A stretch of 64,000 bases of DNA from Actinomadura xylanilytica (GTDB taxonomy: Bacteria > Actinomycetota > Actinomycetes > Streptosporangiales > Streptosporangiaceae), in contig NZ_JASNWE010000002.1 of the NCBI RefSeq assembly GCF_030283145.1, forward strand, positions 310,001 through 374,000, written 5' to 3'. The stretch's first letter is position 1, and every line of letters begins with the position of its first letter. Below the pieces are notes generated by a model. That model was not told where the DNA came from and made no database searches. It was given only the letters and a program-made list of their open reading frames with translations. The position numbers were made by a program, and so were the translations under genes. Positions 1 to 8,394 of this stretch are shown piece after piece.

Positions 1-25
1 CTCCTGCCTTTGAAAGGTCGTCGCC

Positions 26-2470
26 ATGCGGTTTCCTCACAGATCCCTGCGCGTCGCCGCACTCGCCGCCGCGATCGCGCTGACCACCTCGGGTACGGCC
101 GTCGCGGACCGGCCGCCCGACTCGGGCCGGGTCCGGACGCTGATCGGCAAGATGACGCTGGACGAGAAGCTGGGCTTTGTGAGCGGCACCAGCGACCCGC
201 GCGGTCTGGGCGAGGCCGGATACATCCCGGGCGTGCCCCGTCTGGGCATCCCCGAGCTGCGGCTGGCCGACGGTCCGGCCGGGGTCCGGGTGGCGGACCA
301 CGCCACCGCGATGCCCGCCCCGGTGGCGCTGGCCTCGACCTTCGACGACCGGATGGCCCGTGAATTCGGCCGGGTCATCGGCCGGGACGGGCGCGCACTC
401 GGCCAGGACGTGCTGCTGGCCCCCATGGTCAACACCATCCGGGTGCCGCAGGCGGGCCGCAACTTCGAGACCTTCAGCGAAGACCCGCTGCTCTCCTCCC
501 GTACGGTCGCCGCCGAGGTGCGCGGGATCCAGTCGCAGGGGCTCATCGCGACCGTCAAGCACTACGCGGAGAACAACCAGGAGACCGACCGCGGCACGTT
601 CAGCGCGGGCGTGAACGTCAACGTCGACGAGCAGACGCTGCACGAGATCGAACTCCAGGGCTTCCAGGCGGCCATCGACGCGGGCGCCGGCGCGGTCATG
701 TGCTCCTACAACCAGGTCAACGGCGCGTACGCCTGCCAGAACGAACAACTGCTGAACGCCATCCTGAAGGAGCGTTGGGGCTTCCGCGGCTGGGTGATGT
801 CGGACTGGGGGGCCAACCGCGGCGCCGAGGCGATCACCAAGGGCCTGGACCAGGAGATGCCCGGTGACTCCTACGGTCCGCTCTTCCCGGCGTACTTCCA
901 GGCGCCGCTGCGCGCGGCGCTGGTGAGCGGCCGGATCCCGATGGCCCGGCTGGACCGGGCGGTCGACAGGATCCTCGGCCAGATGCAGCGGTTCGGCCTG
1001 CTCAACGGGCGGCCCAGGCCGACCCGGGACGCCGCGGGCGGTGCTCGCGCGGCCCAGCGGATCGCCGAATCCGGTGCCGTCCTGCTGCGCAACGAGCACG
1101 GCGCGCTGCCCCTCACCGGCCGGGCGGGCCGCAGCATCGCGGTGATCGGCCCGACCGCCCGGGTCCCGCTGATCAACGGCGGCGGCAGCTCCCATGTGAT
1201 CCCGGACTCGGCCGCCGCGCCTCTCGACGCCATCCGGGCCCGGGCCGGCGCCGGCGGCCAGGTCGGCTACGCGGTCGGCACCGACCCCGACGGGGTCGCC
1301 GTACCCGCCTCGGCGCTCACCCCCGCGACCCCCATCGACACCTCGGTGCCGGCCGGGAAGACCCTCGACTACACCGGCACCCTCACGGTGCCGGAGACCG
1401 GCGACTACCGGCTCGGCCTGGAGACCTCCGGCGGCACCGGCACGCTCACCGTCGATGGCACCCAACTGGTCACCGCGGGCGGCTTCTTCGGCTCCAGCCT
1501 CATCCCCACCGGCGACGGGCTCACCAACTGGCCGGCCACCACCCGCCTCACCGCCGGGGCGCACCGGCTGACCGTCACGGCCGCCGCGCCGGCAGGAGCG
1601 GCGCAGCGGATCCGGCTCGCCTGGTCGACCCCGCAGATCGTGCGCGACGACATCGCAGCCGCGGCGGTGGCGGCCAAGCGCGCCAGGACGGCCGTCGTGT
1701 TCGCCTATGACGAGGGCACCGAGGGCGTCGACCGATCTTCGCTGGCGCTGCCCGCACACCAGGACGCGCTCATCTCCGCGGTCACCGCGGCCAACCCGCG
1801 CACCGTGGTGGTGCTCAACACGGGTTCGTCGATCACCATGCCCTGGCTGACCCGCACCGCCGCCGTCCTGGACATGTACTACCCGGGCGAGAAGGGCGCC
1901 GAGGCGACCGCACGGCTGCTGTTCGGCGATGCGAGCCCCTCAGGGAAGCTGAGCCAGACCTTCCCCGCCGCGGAGAACCAGACCCCCGTCGCCGGAGATC
2001 CCCGCCGGTTCCCCGGCGTGAACCTGCAAGAGGACTACAGCGAGGGCATCTACGTCGGTTACCGCTGGTACGACAAGGAGAACGTCAAGCCGCTGTTCCC
2101 CTTCGGATACGGCCTCTCGTACACCACGTTCGCCTATCGGGGCCTGTCGGTACGGCGCGTCCGGGGCGGCCTGGAGGCCACCGTCACCGTGACCAACACC
2201 GGGCAGCGAACCGGTGAGGAGGTCGCCCAGGTCTATGTCGGCCCTGCCACCGGCGTCTCCGCGCCCCAGGCGGTCCGGTCGCTGGGCGGCTACCAGAAGG
2301 TCGGCCTGCGACCCGGCGAGTCGCGCCGGATCCGCATCAAGGTGGACGCCCGGCAGTTGAGCCACTGGAACACCGCCGGTCACGGCTGGACGGTGGGCAC
2401 CGGGTGGCGCACCGTCTGGGCGGGCTCCTCAGCCGCCGACCTCCCGCTGCACACCAAGGTCCACGTCTAG
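26..2470 (+). CDS. Secreted GH3 beta-glucosidase with PA14 insert
   Basis: Family 3 glycoside hydrolase, 814 residues, expected to release glucose or a related sugar from beta-glycosides outside the cell. Residues 1-27 form a signal peptide ending near AVA. The (beta/alpha)8 domain follows, with KHYAENNQE and the nucleophile motif VMSDWGA (Asp at about 260). A PA14-like sugar-binding insert lies at about 445-560, inside the second alpha/beta domain, and a fibronectin III-like domain (VTVTNTGQRTGEE) closes the protein at about 705-805. Length is normal for PA14-containing GH3 enzymes. The ATG has a GAAAGG ribosome site just upstream. It stands alone and converges on the crotonase operon. The exact substrate cannot be read from sequence. 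Confidence 0.93.
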   Translation: MRFPHRSLRVAALAAAIALTTSGTAVADRPPDSGRVRTLIGKMTLDEKLGFVSGTSDPRGLGEAGYIPGVPRLGIPELRLADGPAGVRVADHATAMPAPVALASTFDDRMAREFGRVIGRDGRALGQDVLLAPMVNTIRVPQAGRNFETFSEDPLLSSRTVAAEVRGIQSQGLIATVKHYAENNQETDRGTFSAGVNVNVDEQTLHEIELQGFQAAIDAGAGAVMCSYNQVNGAYACQNEQLLNAILKERWGFRGWVMSDWGANRGAEAITKGLDQEMPGDSYGPLFPAYFQAPLRAALVSGRIPMARLDRAVDRILGQMQRFGLLNGRPRPTRDAAGGARAAQRIAESGAVLLRNEHGALPLTGRAGRSIAVIGPTARVPLINGGGSSHVIPDSAAAPLDAIRARAGAGGQVGYAVGTDPDGVAVPASALTPATPIDTSVPAGKTLDYTGTLTVPETGDYRLGLETSGGTGTLTVDGTQLVTAGGFFGSSLIPTGDGLTNWPATTRLTAGAHRLTVTAAAPAGAAQRIRLAWSTPQIVRDDIAAAAVAAKRARTAVVFAYDEGTEGVDRSSLALPAHQDALISAVTAANPRTVVVLNTGSSITMPWLTRTAAVLDMYYPGEKGAEATARLLFGDASPSGKLSQTFPAAENQTPVAGDPRRFPGVNLQEDYSEGIYVGYRWYDKENVKPLFPFGYGLSYTTFAYRGLSVRRVRGGLEATVTVTNTGQRTGEEVAQVYVGPATGVSAPQAVRSLGGYQKVGLRPGESRRIRIKVDARQLSHWNTAGHGWTVGTGWRTVWAGSSAADLPLHTKVHV

Positions 2471-2505
2471 ATCAGCATGGTGTCCTGGTCCGCGTTCACG
2501 TGACC

Positions 2506-2538
2506 GGTCCCTCCGGCCCGCCCTGGGCAGGAGGGACC
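2506..2538. terminator. Bidirectional terminator hairpin
   Basis: GGTCCCTCC at 2506-2514 pairs perfectly with GGAGGGACC at 2530-2538 around a 15-base loop. It lies between the convergent GH3 gene and crotonase gene, so it can serve both. There is no U-tract, as is common in high-GC actinomycetes. Confidence 0.6.
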
Positions 2539-2548
2539 GCAGCCGGGT

Positions 2549-3340
2549 TCAGGCGGGGTCCGTGTGGTCGCCCGCCTTCGACCTCCAGTTCGGCGTCCGG
2601 CGCTCCCGCCATGCCGCGGCACCTTCCCGGGCGTCGTCGGTGCCGAGGAGCGCAAGGTGGGCGCGCGTCTCCTCCCGTTCGACGGCGTCGGCGTCGGCGC
2701 CTGCCCACAGCAGCCGTTTACTCAGGGCGACCGAGGCGGGGTTGGCCTCGGTCGCCACCTCGCGGGCCAGCGCCAGCGCCGCCGGCAGCACGTCGGCGGA
2801 CGGCAGGGCACGGCCGGCGATGCCGCGCTCCGCGGCCTCCCGACCGGTCAGCGTCCGACCGGTCAGCAGCAGGTCGGCGGCGACGGCGAGGCCGACCGCA
2901 TGGCGTAGCGTGAAATGTGACTGGCAGTCGCCGATCATGCCGCGCCGCACCTGGGGGATGGCCAGCTTGGCGTCCTCGGCGACGAACCGGACGTCGCACT
3001 GCAGCGCGATGGTGAGGCCGATACCGATCGCGTGACCGTTGACCGCGGCGATCACGAGCTTGCGCACCCGCCAGGCCGGTGGCCGCACGGGCGAGGCGGT
3101 GAAGCCGCCCGCCGGCGTGTCGAAGGCGCGCCCCTGCGCGGAGAGGTCGGCGCCGGCGCAGAAGGCCCGGCCGGCACCGGTGAGGACGACGGCGCGCACG
3201 CCGTCGTCGGCGTCACAGCGGCGGTAGGCCGCACCGAGGTCGCGAAGGACGGCGCCCGACAGCGTGTTCAGCCGCTCCGCGCCGTCCAGCGTGATCAGGG
3301 CCACCCCCGCCGTATCGACCTGGAACCGCAGCTCAGTCAC
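2549..3340 (-). CDS. Enoyl-CoA hydratase/isomerase family (crotonase fold) protein
   Basis: Crotonase-superfamily protein, 263 residues, the usual length. The oxyanion-hole segment AFCAGAD and the second oxyanion region GHAIGIG are present, so it should bind an acyl-CoA thioester. The two glutamates used by true enoyl-CoA hydratases (rat E144 and E164) align here with Thr in IGLTIALQCD and Gln in IPQVRRG. Simple hydratase activity is therefore doubtful and another crotonase reaction is likelier. It is the last gene of a leftward operon and overlaps the LLM oxidoreductase by 8 bases. The partners suggest breakdown or modification of a lipid-like acyl-CoA. Confidence 0.85.
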   Translation of the reverse strand: MTELRFQVDTAGVALITLDGAERLNTLSGAVLRDLGAAYRRCDADDGVRAVVLTGAGRAFCAGADLSAQGRAFDTPAGGFTASPVRPPAWRVRKLVIAAVNGHAIGIGLTIALQCDVRFVAEDAKLAIPQVRRGMIGDCQSHFTLRHAVGLAVAADLLLTGRTLTGREAAERGIAGRALPSADVLPAALALAREVATEANPASVALSKRLLWAGADADAVEREETRAHLALLGTDDAREGAAAWRERRTPNWRSKAGDHTDPA

Positions 3341-4445
3341 GGATCGCCGCCAGGAGCTCCCCGGTGGTGCCGGGGGACGAGGCGTAGGGCTGGTAGAACG
3401 CCAGCCGGGTGGCCACCCCCCGCCAGCGCGCGTGGATCTCGGCGGCCACCTCCTTCGGCGACCCGACCGCGGCCAGGGTGTGGAGCATGGTGTCGTCGAT
3501 CGCGTCGGGCAGCTCGGCCCACCGGCCGGCCCGGGTCAGCTCCCGCAGCGCGGGCTGGAGATCCCCCCAGCCGTGAACGTCCAGCACGGAGCGGTAGGCG
3601 GGGGTCGAGGCGTAGAACGCGAGCAGCCCGCGCACGCCGGTCTTCGCCACGGCCAGTTCCCGCTCGTCCCGGCCGCACCCGACGATGACCTCGGCCACGA
3701 CCTCGAAGGTGTCCCCTTCGCCGCCCAGCGCGGGACGCCCGGCCGCCGCGAGGCCCCCGGCGAGCGCGGGCAGGACGCGCTCGCCCACGTGCCGGGCGCT
3801 GTTGAACGGCATGACCAGGAGCCCGTCGGCCACCTCCCCGGCCGCCGCGGTCATCTTCGGGCCGAGCGCCGCCATCAGCACCGGCGGGACGGGGTGCGGA
3901 GAGGGCGCCGGCCGGAACATCGGCGGCATGACGGAGTGGCTGGTGAAGCGGCCCTCGTAGGCCAGCGGCTCCCCGGAGGCCCAGCAGTCCAGCACGGCCT
4001 TGGTCGCGCCCACCCACTCGCGCATGCGGCCGACCGGCGGGTCGAACAGGGCCCCGTGCCGGCGGGTGACATGCGTCCTGACCTGGCTGCCGAGGCCCAG
4101 CCGGAAGCGACCTCCGGAGAGTTGCTGGAGGTCCCAGGCCGCATGTGCCAGATGCACCGGCGAGCGGGGCAGCGCCACCGCGATATTGGTCATGAGGTCG
4201 AGGCCCGCGCGTTCCCGCGCTGCGGTCACCAGCGGAAAGAACACGTCATGTCCGCCCTCGAAGGTGAACGCGCCGTCGAAGCCCTGCTCCTTGAGGCCGC
4301 GGGCGGCGGCGCCCTCCTCGCCGAGGGGCGCCACCAACTGGGTGTCGACGGGCAGCCGGGTCGTCGAGGTCTTCTCCGAGGAGGCCGCGGCCCTTGTGTC
4401 CGCCTGCTCGGCATCGACCGTCCCGGTCCGGTGAGCGTGGATCAC
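3333..4445 (-). CDS. LLM-class F420-dependent oxidoreductase
   Basis: Luciferase-like flavin/F420 oxidoreductase, about 370 residues, resembling the MSMEG_2256-type group. LPVDTQLVAPLG opens the TIM barrel, and the segments GFDGAFTFEGGHDVFF and GRFRLGLGSQV are typical of the family. These enzymes pass hydride between cofactor F420 and an organic substrate. The GTG start overlaps the stop of the upstream phosphotransferase gene by 4 bases; no ATG or GTG lies closer to the conserved domain, so the first ~30 residues are probably real but poorly conserved. The substrate is unknown. Confidence 0.86.
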   Translation of the reverse strand: MIHAHRTGTVDAEQADTRAAASSEKTSTTRLPVDTQLVAPLGEEGAAARGLKEQGFDGAFTFEGGHDVFFPLVTAARERAGLDLMTNIAVALPRSPVHLAHAAWDLQQLSGGRFRLGLGSQVRTHVTRRHGALFDPPVGRMREWVGATKAVLDCWASGEPLAYEGRFTSHSVMPPMFRPAPSPHPVPPVLMAALGPKMTAAAGEVADGLLVMPFNSARHVGERVLPALAGGLAAAGRPALGGEGDTFEVVAEVIVGCGRDERELAVAKTGVRGLLAFYASTPAYRSVLDVHGWGDLQPALRELTRAGRWAELPDAIDDTMLHTLAAVGSPKEVAAEIHARWRGVATRLAFYQPYASSPGTTGELLAAIRD

Positions 4446-5437
4446 GGCAGCAGTTCCTCGATGCGAGCGATGCAGAAGGCCGTGACGTCGATCTCGGGCG
4501 GCAGGTCCAGGTGGGCGGCCATGCGCAGGAGGGGGATGGCGAGCAGGACGGCCGCCAGCACTTCGTGGTAGCGCAGGTGCCGTACCCGCCTTCCGCTGCG
4601 TTCCTGGTAGTACTCGATGGTCTGCTCGCGGGTCGGTGTGCCGGGCAGGGGGGCACGTCCCTCGTAGGTGCTGTTGGCCCAGTCCAGGAAGAGCATCCAG
4701 GCCAGGTCGGCCTCGTGGTCGCCGAGGTGGGCCAGTTCCCAGTCAAGGACTCCGGCGACGTTCATTCCGGTGTCGTAGAGGATGTTGGACATGCGGGCGT
4801 CCCCCCAGCACAGCACGGGGTCGTCCGGGTGGTGGACGTTGGCGTCGAGCCAGTCGACGGCGCGCTTCAGCGCCGGGTGCGGACGAGGGGCCGCCCAGTG
4901 CAGCGCGTGGCCGAGATAGCCGACGATTCCGCCGGGGACGGCCAGGAAGTCCAGGCGCAGGCGGTGCCAGTCGAGGCGGTGGATATCGGCGATGGTGTCC
5001 ACGCAGCCCCACCACATCCTCGACCGCTGCTCGGGCGTGGCGGTGTGGTACAGGCCCTTGGCATGGTAGGAGGGGAAGTCGCCGGGTGCGTCCCCGGCGA
5101 GGCGCTGCATGACGTAGTAGGGGCTGCCGAGCGGGCCTCCGTCCCGGTCGAGGAAGTGGACCGCGGGTACGGGGAGGCCGCTCCCGGCGAGGCGGCGCAT
5201 GACCAGTACCTGGCGCAGCAGGTCGTAGTCGGGGAACAGCGCGTACTGCGGGGGACGCCGGAAGACCAGTGGGATCGTGTCATGCTCGCACCGCAGGTCG
5301 AACAGGTAGGTCTCGGTGGCGAACCCGCGAGGGCTGCCGGTCCAATCGTGGACCTGCGCCGAGGCCGCGCCGGCCAGGCGCTCGCGCAGGACGGCCTGGA
5401 GCGCGAGGGGCAGGTGTTCCACGGCGAGGCGGGTCAC
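4442..5437 (-). CDS. Aminoglycoside phosphotransferase (APH)-fold kinase
   Basis: APH/choline-kinase-fold protein, 331 residues. The catalytic loop is seen as CWGDARMSNILYD and the metal-binding motif as GVLDWELAHLGD; the glycine loop is weak, as usual in this branch. Actinobacterial members commonly sit beside acyl-CoA dehydrogenases or LLM enzymes and phosphorylate metabolites other than antibiotics, so resistance should not be assumed. It is separated by one base from the lipocalin-like gene upstream and overlaps the LLM gene by 4 bases, so all are probably one transcript. Confidence 0.85.
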   Translation of the reverse strand: MTRLAVEHLPLALQAVLRERLAGAASAQVHDWTGSPRGFATETYLFDLRCEHDTIPLVFRRPPQYALFPDYDLLRQVLVMRRLAGSGLPVPAVHFLDRDGGPLGSPYYVMQRLAGDAPGDFPSYHAKGLYHTATPEQRSRMWWGCVDTIADIHRLDWHRLRLDFLAVPGGIVGYLGHALHWAAPRPHPALKRAVDWLDANVHHPDDPVLCWGDARMSNILYDTGMNVAGVLDWELAHLGDHEADLAWMLFLDWANSTYEGRAPLPGTPTREQTIEYYQERSGRRVRHLRYHEVLAAVLLAIPLLRMAAHLDLPPEIDVTAFCIARIEELLP

Positions 5438-5438
5438 G

Positions 5439-6554
5439 TCAGTACCCCGCGTAGCCGTAGCGGGCGTTGCGGCCCATGAAGACCATCTCGACGAGGCCGT
5501 GGCCCACCTTGTCGCCGTGGCGGACCCGGCAGAAGGTCTCGCTGAGCATGCTCACCGGCCGCAGCCCCTGGACGTCGGTCAGGTCGGCGGTGAAGCCGTC
5601 GCTGTAGGAGGGCCCCTTCCAGATGCCCGAGGCGTAGCCGCGGTACAGGTCGTACCCGGCCAGGCCCGGCCAGAAGTCCGACACCGGGTCGATCTCGAAC
5701 TCCAGTGTGCGGCCGTCGGCGGTGTGTGCGGCGAAGGTGCCTCCGGAGACGATCCGAAAGTCGTCCCGGAAGCGCAGGTCGTGCTCGACCGAGACGATGC
5801 GGGTGGTGGATCCGCCCTGCGCCAGGGGTGCCGCGACCGTGCCCTCGAAGTGCCAGCGGTCGCCGTCGGCGGTCTCCCGCTGGGCGAAGTGGACCAGCCG
5901 GTCGTCGAACTGGAAGATGCCCATGAAGTACAGGACGCCGTCGGGAATCTCCCCCGGTTGCAGGATGTCGCCCTCGTTCAGGTCGCCCCCGCCCCCGCCG
6001 CGGCGGGTGCCCCAGGAATGGTCGCGGCCGAACCACCAGGTGTCGGGGTCGATCTCGATCCGCCCGCCGTCGATCTCCAGCCAGCCGGAGATCCGGCCGT
6101 TCTGGTAGTACCGCCGGGCGTCCTCCTGGACCCGGCCCCGGCTGCGGAAGAACGCCGGTTCCTGCTCATACGCCGGGAACCGGCCGTCGAAGTCGAGCGC
6201 GAGCCGCACCCCGTGGTCGTTGTCGCCCAGGCCGGCGCGCACCTTGCGGAGTGGCTCGGTGATCTCGTACGAGTACGGCCCCACCCTCCAGTCGGCCACC
6301 CCGTCGGCCTGCACCGACAGCTCGCGCGACAGCCGGACGACGCGGGCCCGCTCGCCGGCCACGGTGACCATCGCGTAGGCGTCGATGAGGTTGCGGTTGG
6401 GGTAGCGGGCCATGCCGGTCATCACGCTGACCGAGCCGGTGGTGTCGAAGCCGTACAGCACCACCCGCTCGGTCCAGCGCAGGTCGCTCTGCAGCACATG
6501 ATCGAAGGTGGTGGGGAGTTGGTGGCACAGCAGCTCGTCCTGAGGGGTCAGCAC
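5439..6554 (-). CDS. Lipocalin-like / CrtC-like protein of unknown function
   Basis: A 371-residue protein without signal peptide, rich in beta strands and aromatic residues. It contains WFGRDHSWGTR, a motif seen in CrtC-like (hydroxyneurosporene synthase) and AttH-type lipocalin-fold proteins, plus YFMGIFQFDDR. Such proteins bind or hydrate hydrophobic molecules, but I cannot assign an activity. It is the first gene of the leftward operon and faces the divergent TetR gene across the operator at 6593-6612, so its expression is probably TetR-controlled. Its place at the head of an APH/LLM/crotonase set suggests handling of a lipid or terpenoid substrate. Confidence 0.72.
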   Translation of the reverse strand: MLTPQDELLCHQLPTTFDHVLQSDLRWTERVVLYGFDTTGSVSVMTGMARYPNRNLIDAYAMVTVAGERARVVRLSRELSVQADGVADWRVGPYSYEITEPLRKVRAGLGDNDHGVRLALDFDGRFPAYEQEPAFFRSRGRVQEDARRYYQNGRISGWLEIDGGRIEIDPDTWWFGRDHSWGTRRGGGGGDLNEGDILQPGEIPDGVLYFMGIFQFDDRLVHFAQRETADGDRWHFEGTVAAPLAQGGSTTRIVSVEHDLRFRDDFRIVSGGTFAAHTADGRTLEFEIDPVSDFWPGLAGYDLYRGYASGIWKGPSYSDGFTADLTDVQGLRPVSMLSETFCRVRHGDKVGHGLVEMVFMGRNARYGYAGY

Positions 6555-6592
6555 TGAACTTCCCTTCGGAGCCGGGGGTGGAGCTCATTTGT

Positions 6593-6612
6593 AATACGCG
6601 GTGTAGCGTATT
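6593..6612. promoter_or_regulatory. Palindromic TetR operator
   Basis: AATACGC at 6593-6599 and GCGTATT at 6606-6612 form a perfect inverted repeat with a 6-base centre. It lies in the 87-base gap between the divergent lipocalin-like gene and the TetR gene, where it could block both promoters. Binding by the adjacent TetR protein is inferred. Confidence 0.65.
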
Positions 6613-6641
6613 TCAATAGGCGCCGGGGGCGGGCTACGCTG

Positions 6642-7241
6642 ATGCGCGTGACTGAGCCGCGCACCGGGCCGGGGCGGCCCCGCGACCATCGACTCGATGC
6701 CCGGGTGCTGGAGGCGACCCGAGACCTGCTGGTCGCCGAGGGCTACCAGGCCACGACCATGCGGGCGGTGGCCCGCCGGGCCGGGGTGGTCGTGACCTCG
6801 ATCTATCGCCGGTGGCCCGACAAGACGGCACTGGTGGAAGACGCGATCTTCAAGCTGGACCTCGGCGCGACCCCCGCCGCCACCGGCGACCTGCGGGCCG
6901 ACCTGCTCGCCTGGGCCCGGGTGTTCCTGGCCTACGTCGCCCATCCCGCCGCACGCACGGCCATCCCCGGACTCCTGTCGGTGTACCGCGACCAGGAGGG
7001 CTACCGGCGCCTGCTGGAACATGGCGAACTACCCGCCCGGCAGGCTCTGCGCGCGGTCATCGACGCCGCCGCCGGCACCGGGCAGGCCCACCCGGACTGC
7101 GACCGCGAGGCCATCTTCGATCTGCTCCGCGGCGCGACCATCGTACGAGCGCTCACTCAGGGCACCGACGACGCCGACGCGTTCTGCGAACAGATCACCG
7201 ACGCGCTGATGGCCGTGGCCCGCGGCCCGTGCGCGAAGTAG
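6642..7241 (+). CDS. TetR family transcriptional regulator
   Basis: TetR-type repressor, 199 residues. The N-terminal helix-turn-helix is clear (TTMRAVARRAGVVVTSIYRRW, about residues 38-58); the C-terminal ligand domain is unassigned. It diverges from the 6554-2549 operon and probably represses both directions through the palindrome at 6593-6612. No Shine-Dalgarno is visible before the ATG, and TACGCT, a possible -10, ends close to it, so the message may be leaderless. The ligand may be an acyl-CoA or lipid, given the operon. Confidence 0.9.
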   Translation: MRVTEPRTGPGRPRDHRLDARVLEATRDLLVAEGYQATTMRAVARRAGVVVTSIYRRWPDKTALVEDAIFKLDLGATPAATGDLRADLLAWARVFLAYVAHPAARTAIPGLLSVYRDQEGYRRLLEHGELPARQALRAVIDAAAGTGQAHPDCDREAIFDLLRGATIVRALTQGTDDADAFCEQITDALMAVARGPCAK

Positions 7242-7402
7242 CACCGGCCGTACGCAGACCGGCCGCACACGCACGGCGGCGGCCTCGCTGTGGTCTGGCC
7301 TCTACCGCGAACCGGCCTCGACCGGACGTTCGTTCGTCGCGCTCAGCGACCAGATGCCCCGGTTCCTCGCCACTGGCAAGGGCCGGGGCAGCTGGAAGCG
7401 GA

Positions 7403-7525
7403 TCAGCGGACGTCGACGTAGTCGTCGCGGGAGACCTGCCGGTCGAAATGGCTCGTCCCGGGGAAGTACGAGCGCCAGGTACCGTCCTGGCGGGCGGTGA
7501 AGTTCTTGCCGAACCGGCCGATCAT
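7403..7525 (-). CDS. Possible 40-residue ORF or gene remnant
   Basis: A short minus-strand frame, MIGRFGKNFTARQDG to SRDDYVDVR, has strong G/C third positions and an amino-acid mix typical of coding DNA. It begins about 50 bases after the stop of the pseudoprotease gene. No Shine-Dalgarno precedes the ATG, and an in-frame stop lies 24 bases upstream. It may be a small gene or the surviving C-terminus of a lost one. The rest of 7242-7575 shows nothing I recognise. Confidence 0.3.
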   Translation of the reverse strand: MIGRFGKNFTARQDGTWRSYFPGTSHFDRQVSRDDYVDVR

Positions 7526-7575
7526 GCCGGCATTCGGTGATGTCTTCTACCGTGCTCCGCTGCGCGGGAACCGCC

Positions 7576-8214
7576 TTATTCGGTCACCAGGGTCAGGCCG
7601 TACGGTGCGAGTACCTCGTCGACGGGGAGGAAGAAAGAGGTGCAGCCGCCCGACGTGGCGATGAGGATGCCCTGGGCCTGCCCGTCGGCGATGAGCGGAG
7701 CCCCCCGGTCGCCGGGCGCGGCGCAGATGTCGGTTTGGATCAGCCCGTTGAGGACGCCCTCGGGGAAGTTGACGGTCACGTCCCTGGCCTGGATGACGCC
7801 GCACTGCCAGCCGCTGACGGCCCCCGACATGCAGGCGGCCGACCCGACCGGCGCCGGCTGGGATCCGCTCACGGTGACGGAGGTGCCGTCCTGCCGGTCG
7901 ACCAGTCCGCGCGGCTGCCAACTGCTGTTCGTTCGCACCCACGCGCCGCCGTGGCCAGGGAAGGTCGTGCCCTGCACGGTGCCCTGGACGACCCCGTTGT
8001 CACCGATGACGGTCTCCCCGGCGCCGGCGCACTCGCCCGAGGTGATGTACCCGCCGCCAACGGAGAAGCCGACCGTGCACCGGCCAGAGGACGACGCGGT
8101 GGTGAACGCGTCACCACCGCGAACGTCATAGGTCGCCGCTGCCGCCGCCGGGAGGACCGGCACCGACATCAGGGCGACGAGCGTGCACGCGAGGGCGAGG
8201 AGACTCCGGATCAT
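7576..8214 (-). CDS. Secreted chymotrypsin-fold protein lacking the catalytic triad (pseudoprotease)
   Basis: S1 streptogrisin/alpha-lytic-like protein, 212 residues, with a signal peptide (about 1-26, ending PAAAAA) and essentially no propeptide. The fold markers are kept: cysteines at 46/62, 128/138 and 164 with a later partner match the disulfides of secreted actinomycete proteases. The triad is lost at every position. TAGHC has become TSGEC (Glu61), the Asp segment reads PGHGGAWV without Asp, and GDSGG has become GDRGA (Arg170). The frame is intact, so this looks like a maintained non-enzymatic binding protein, inhibitor or decoy rather than a decaying gene. It stands alone. Confidence 0.8.
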   Translation of the reverse strand: MIRSLLALACTLVALMSVPVLPAAAAATYDVRGGDAFTTASSSGRCTVGFSVGGGYITSGECAGAGETVIGDNGVVQGTVQGTTFPGHGGAWVRTNSSWQPRGLVDRQDGTSVTVSGSQPAPVGSAACMSGAVSGWQCGVIQARDVTVNFPEGVLNGLIQTDICAAPGDRGAPLIADGQAQGILIATSGGCTSFFLPVDEVLAPYGLTLVTE

Positions 8215-8394
8215 CGACGCTCCCAGAGATCGAGGGTGTCCCCGTCAAAGAAAGCACGAAAGCGGGAGCTGATCCACTGCCGGATCCGGACACTGCGGAC
8301 CGGCAGGGACCAGAACCCGTCACCTTCCCTATCGACGCGGACGCGCGGGCCGGCGAGGCCGGCGCCGATGTCCGTGGGATTCGCCCGGCGGCTC

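Noticed and set aside
3264..4571. Long plus-strand frames opposite the LLM and APH genes
   Set aside because: Composition is the usual antisense shadow of GC-rich coding DNA; no domain is recognisable.
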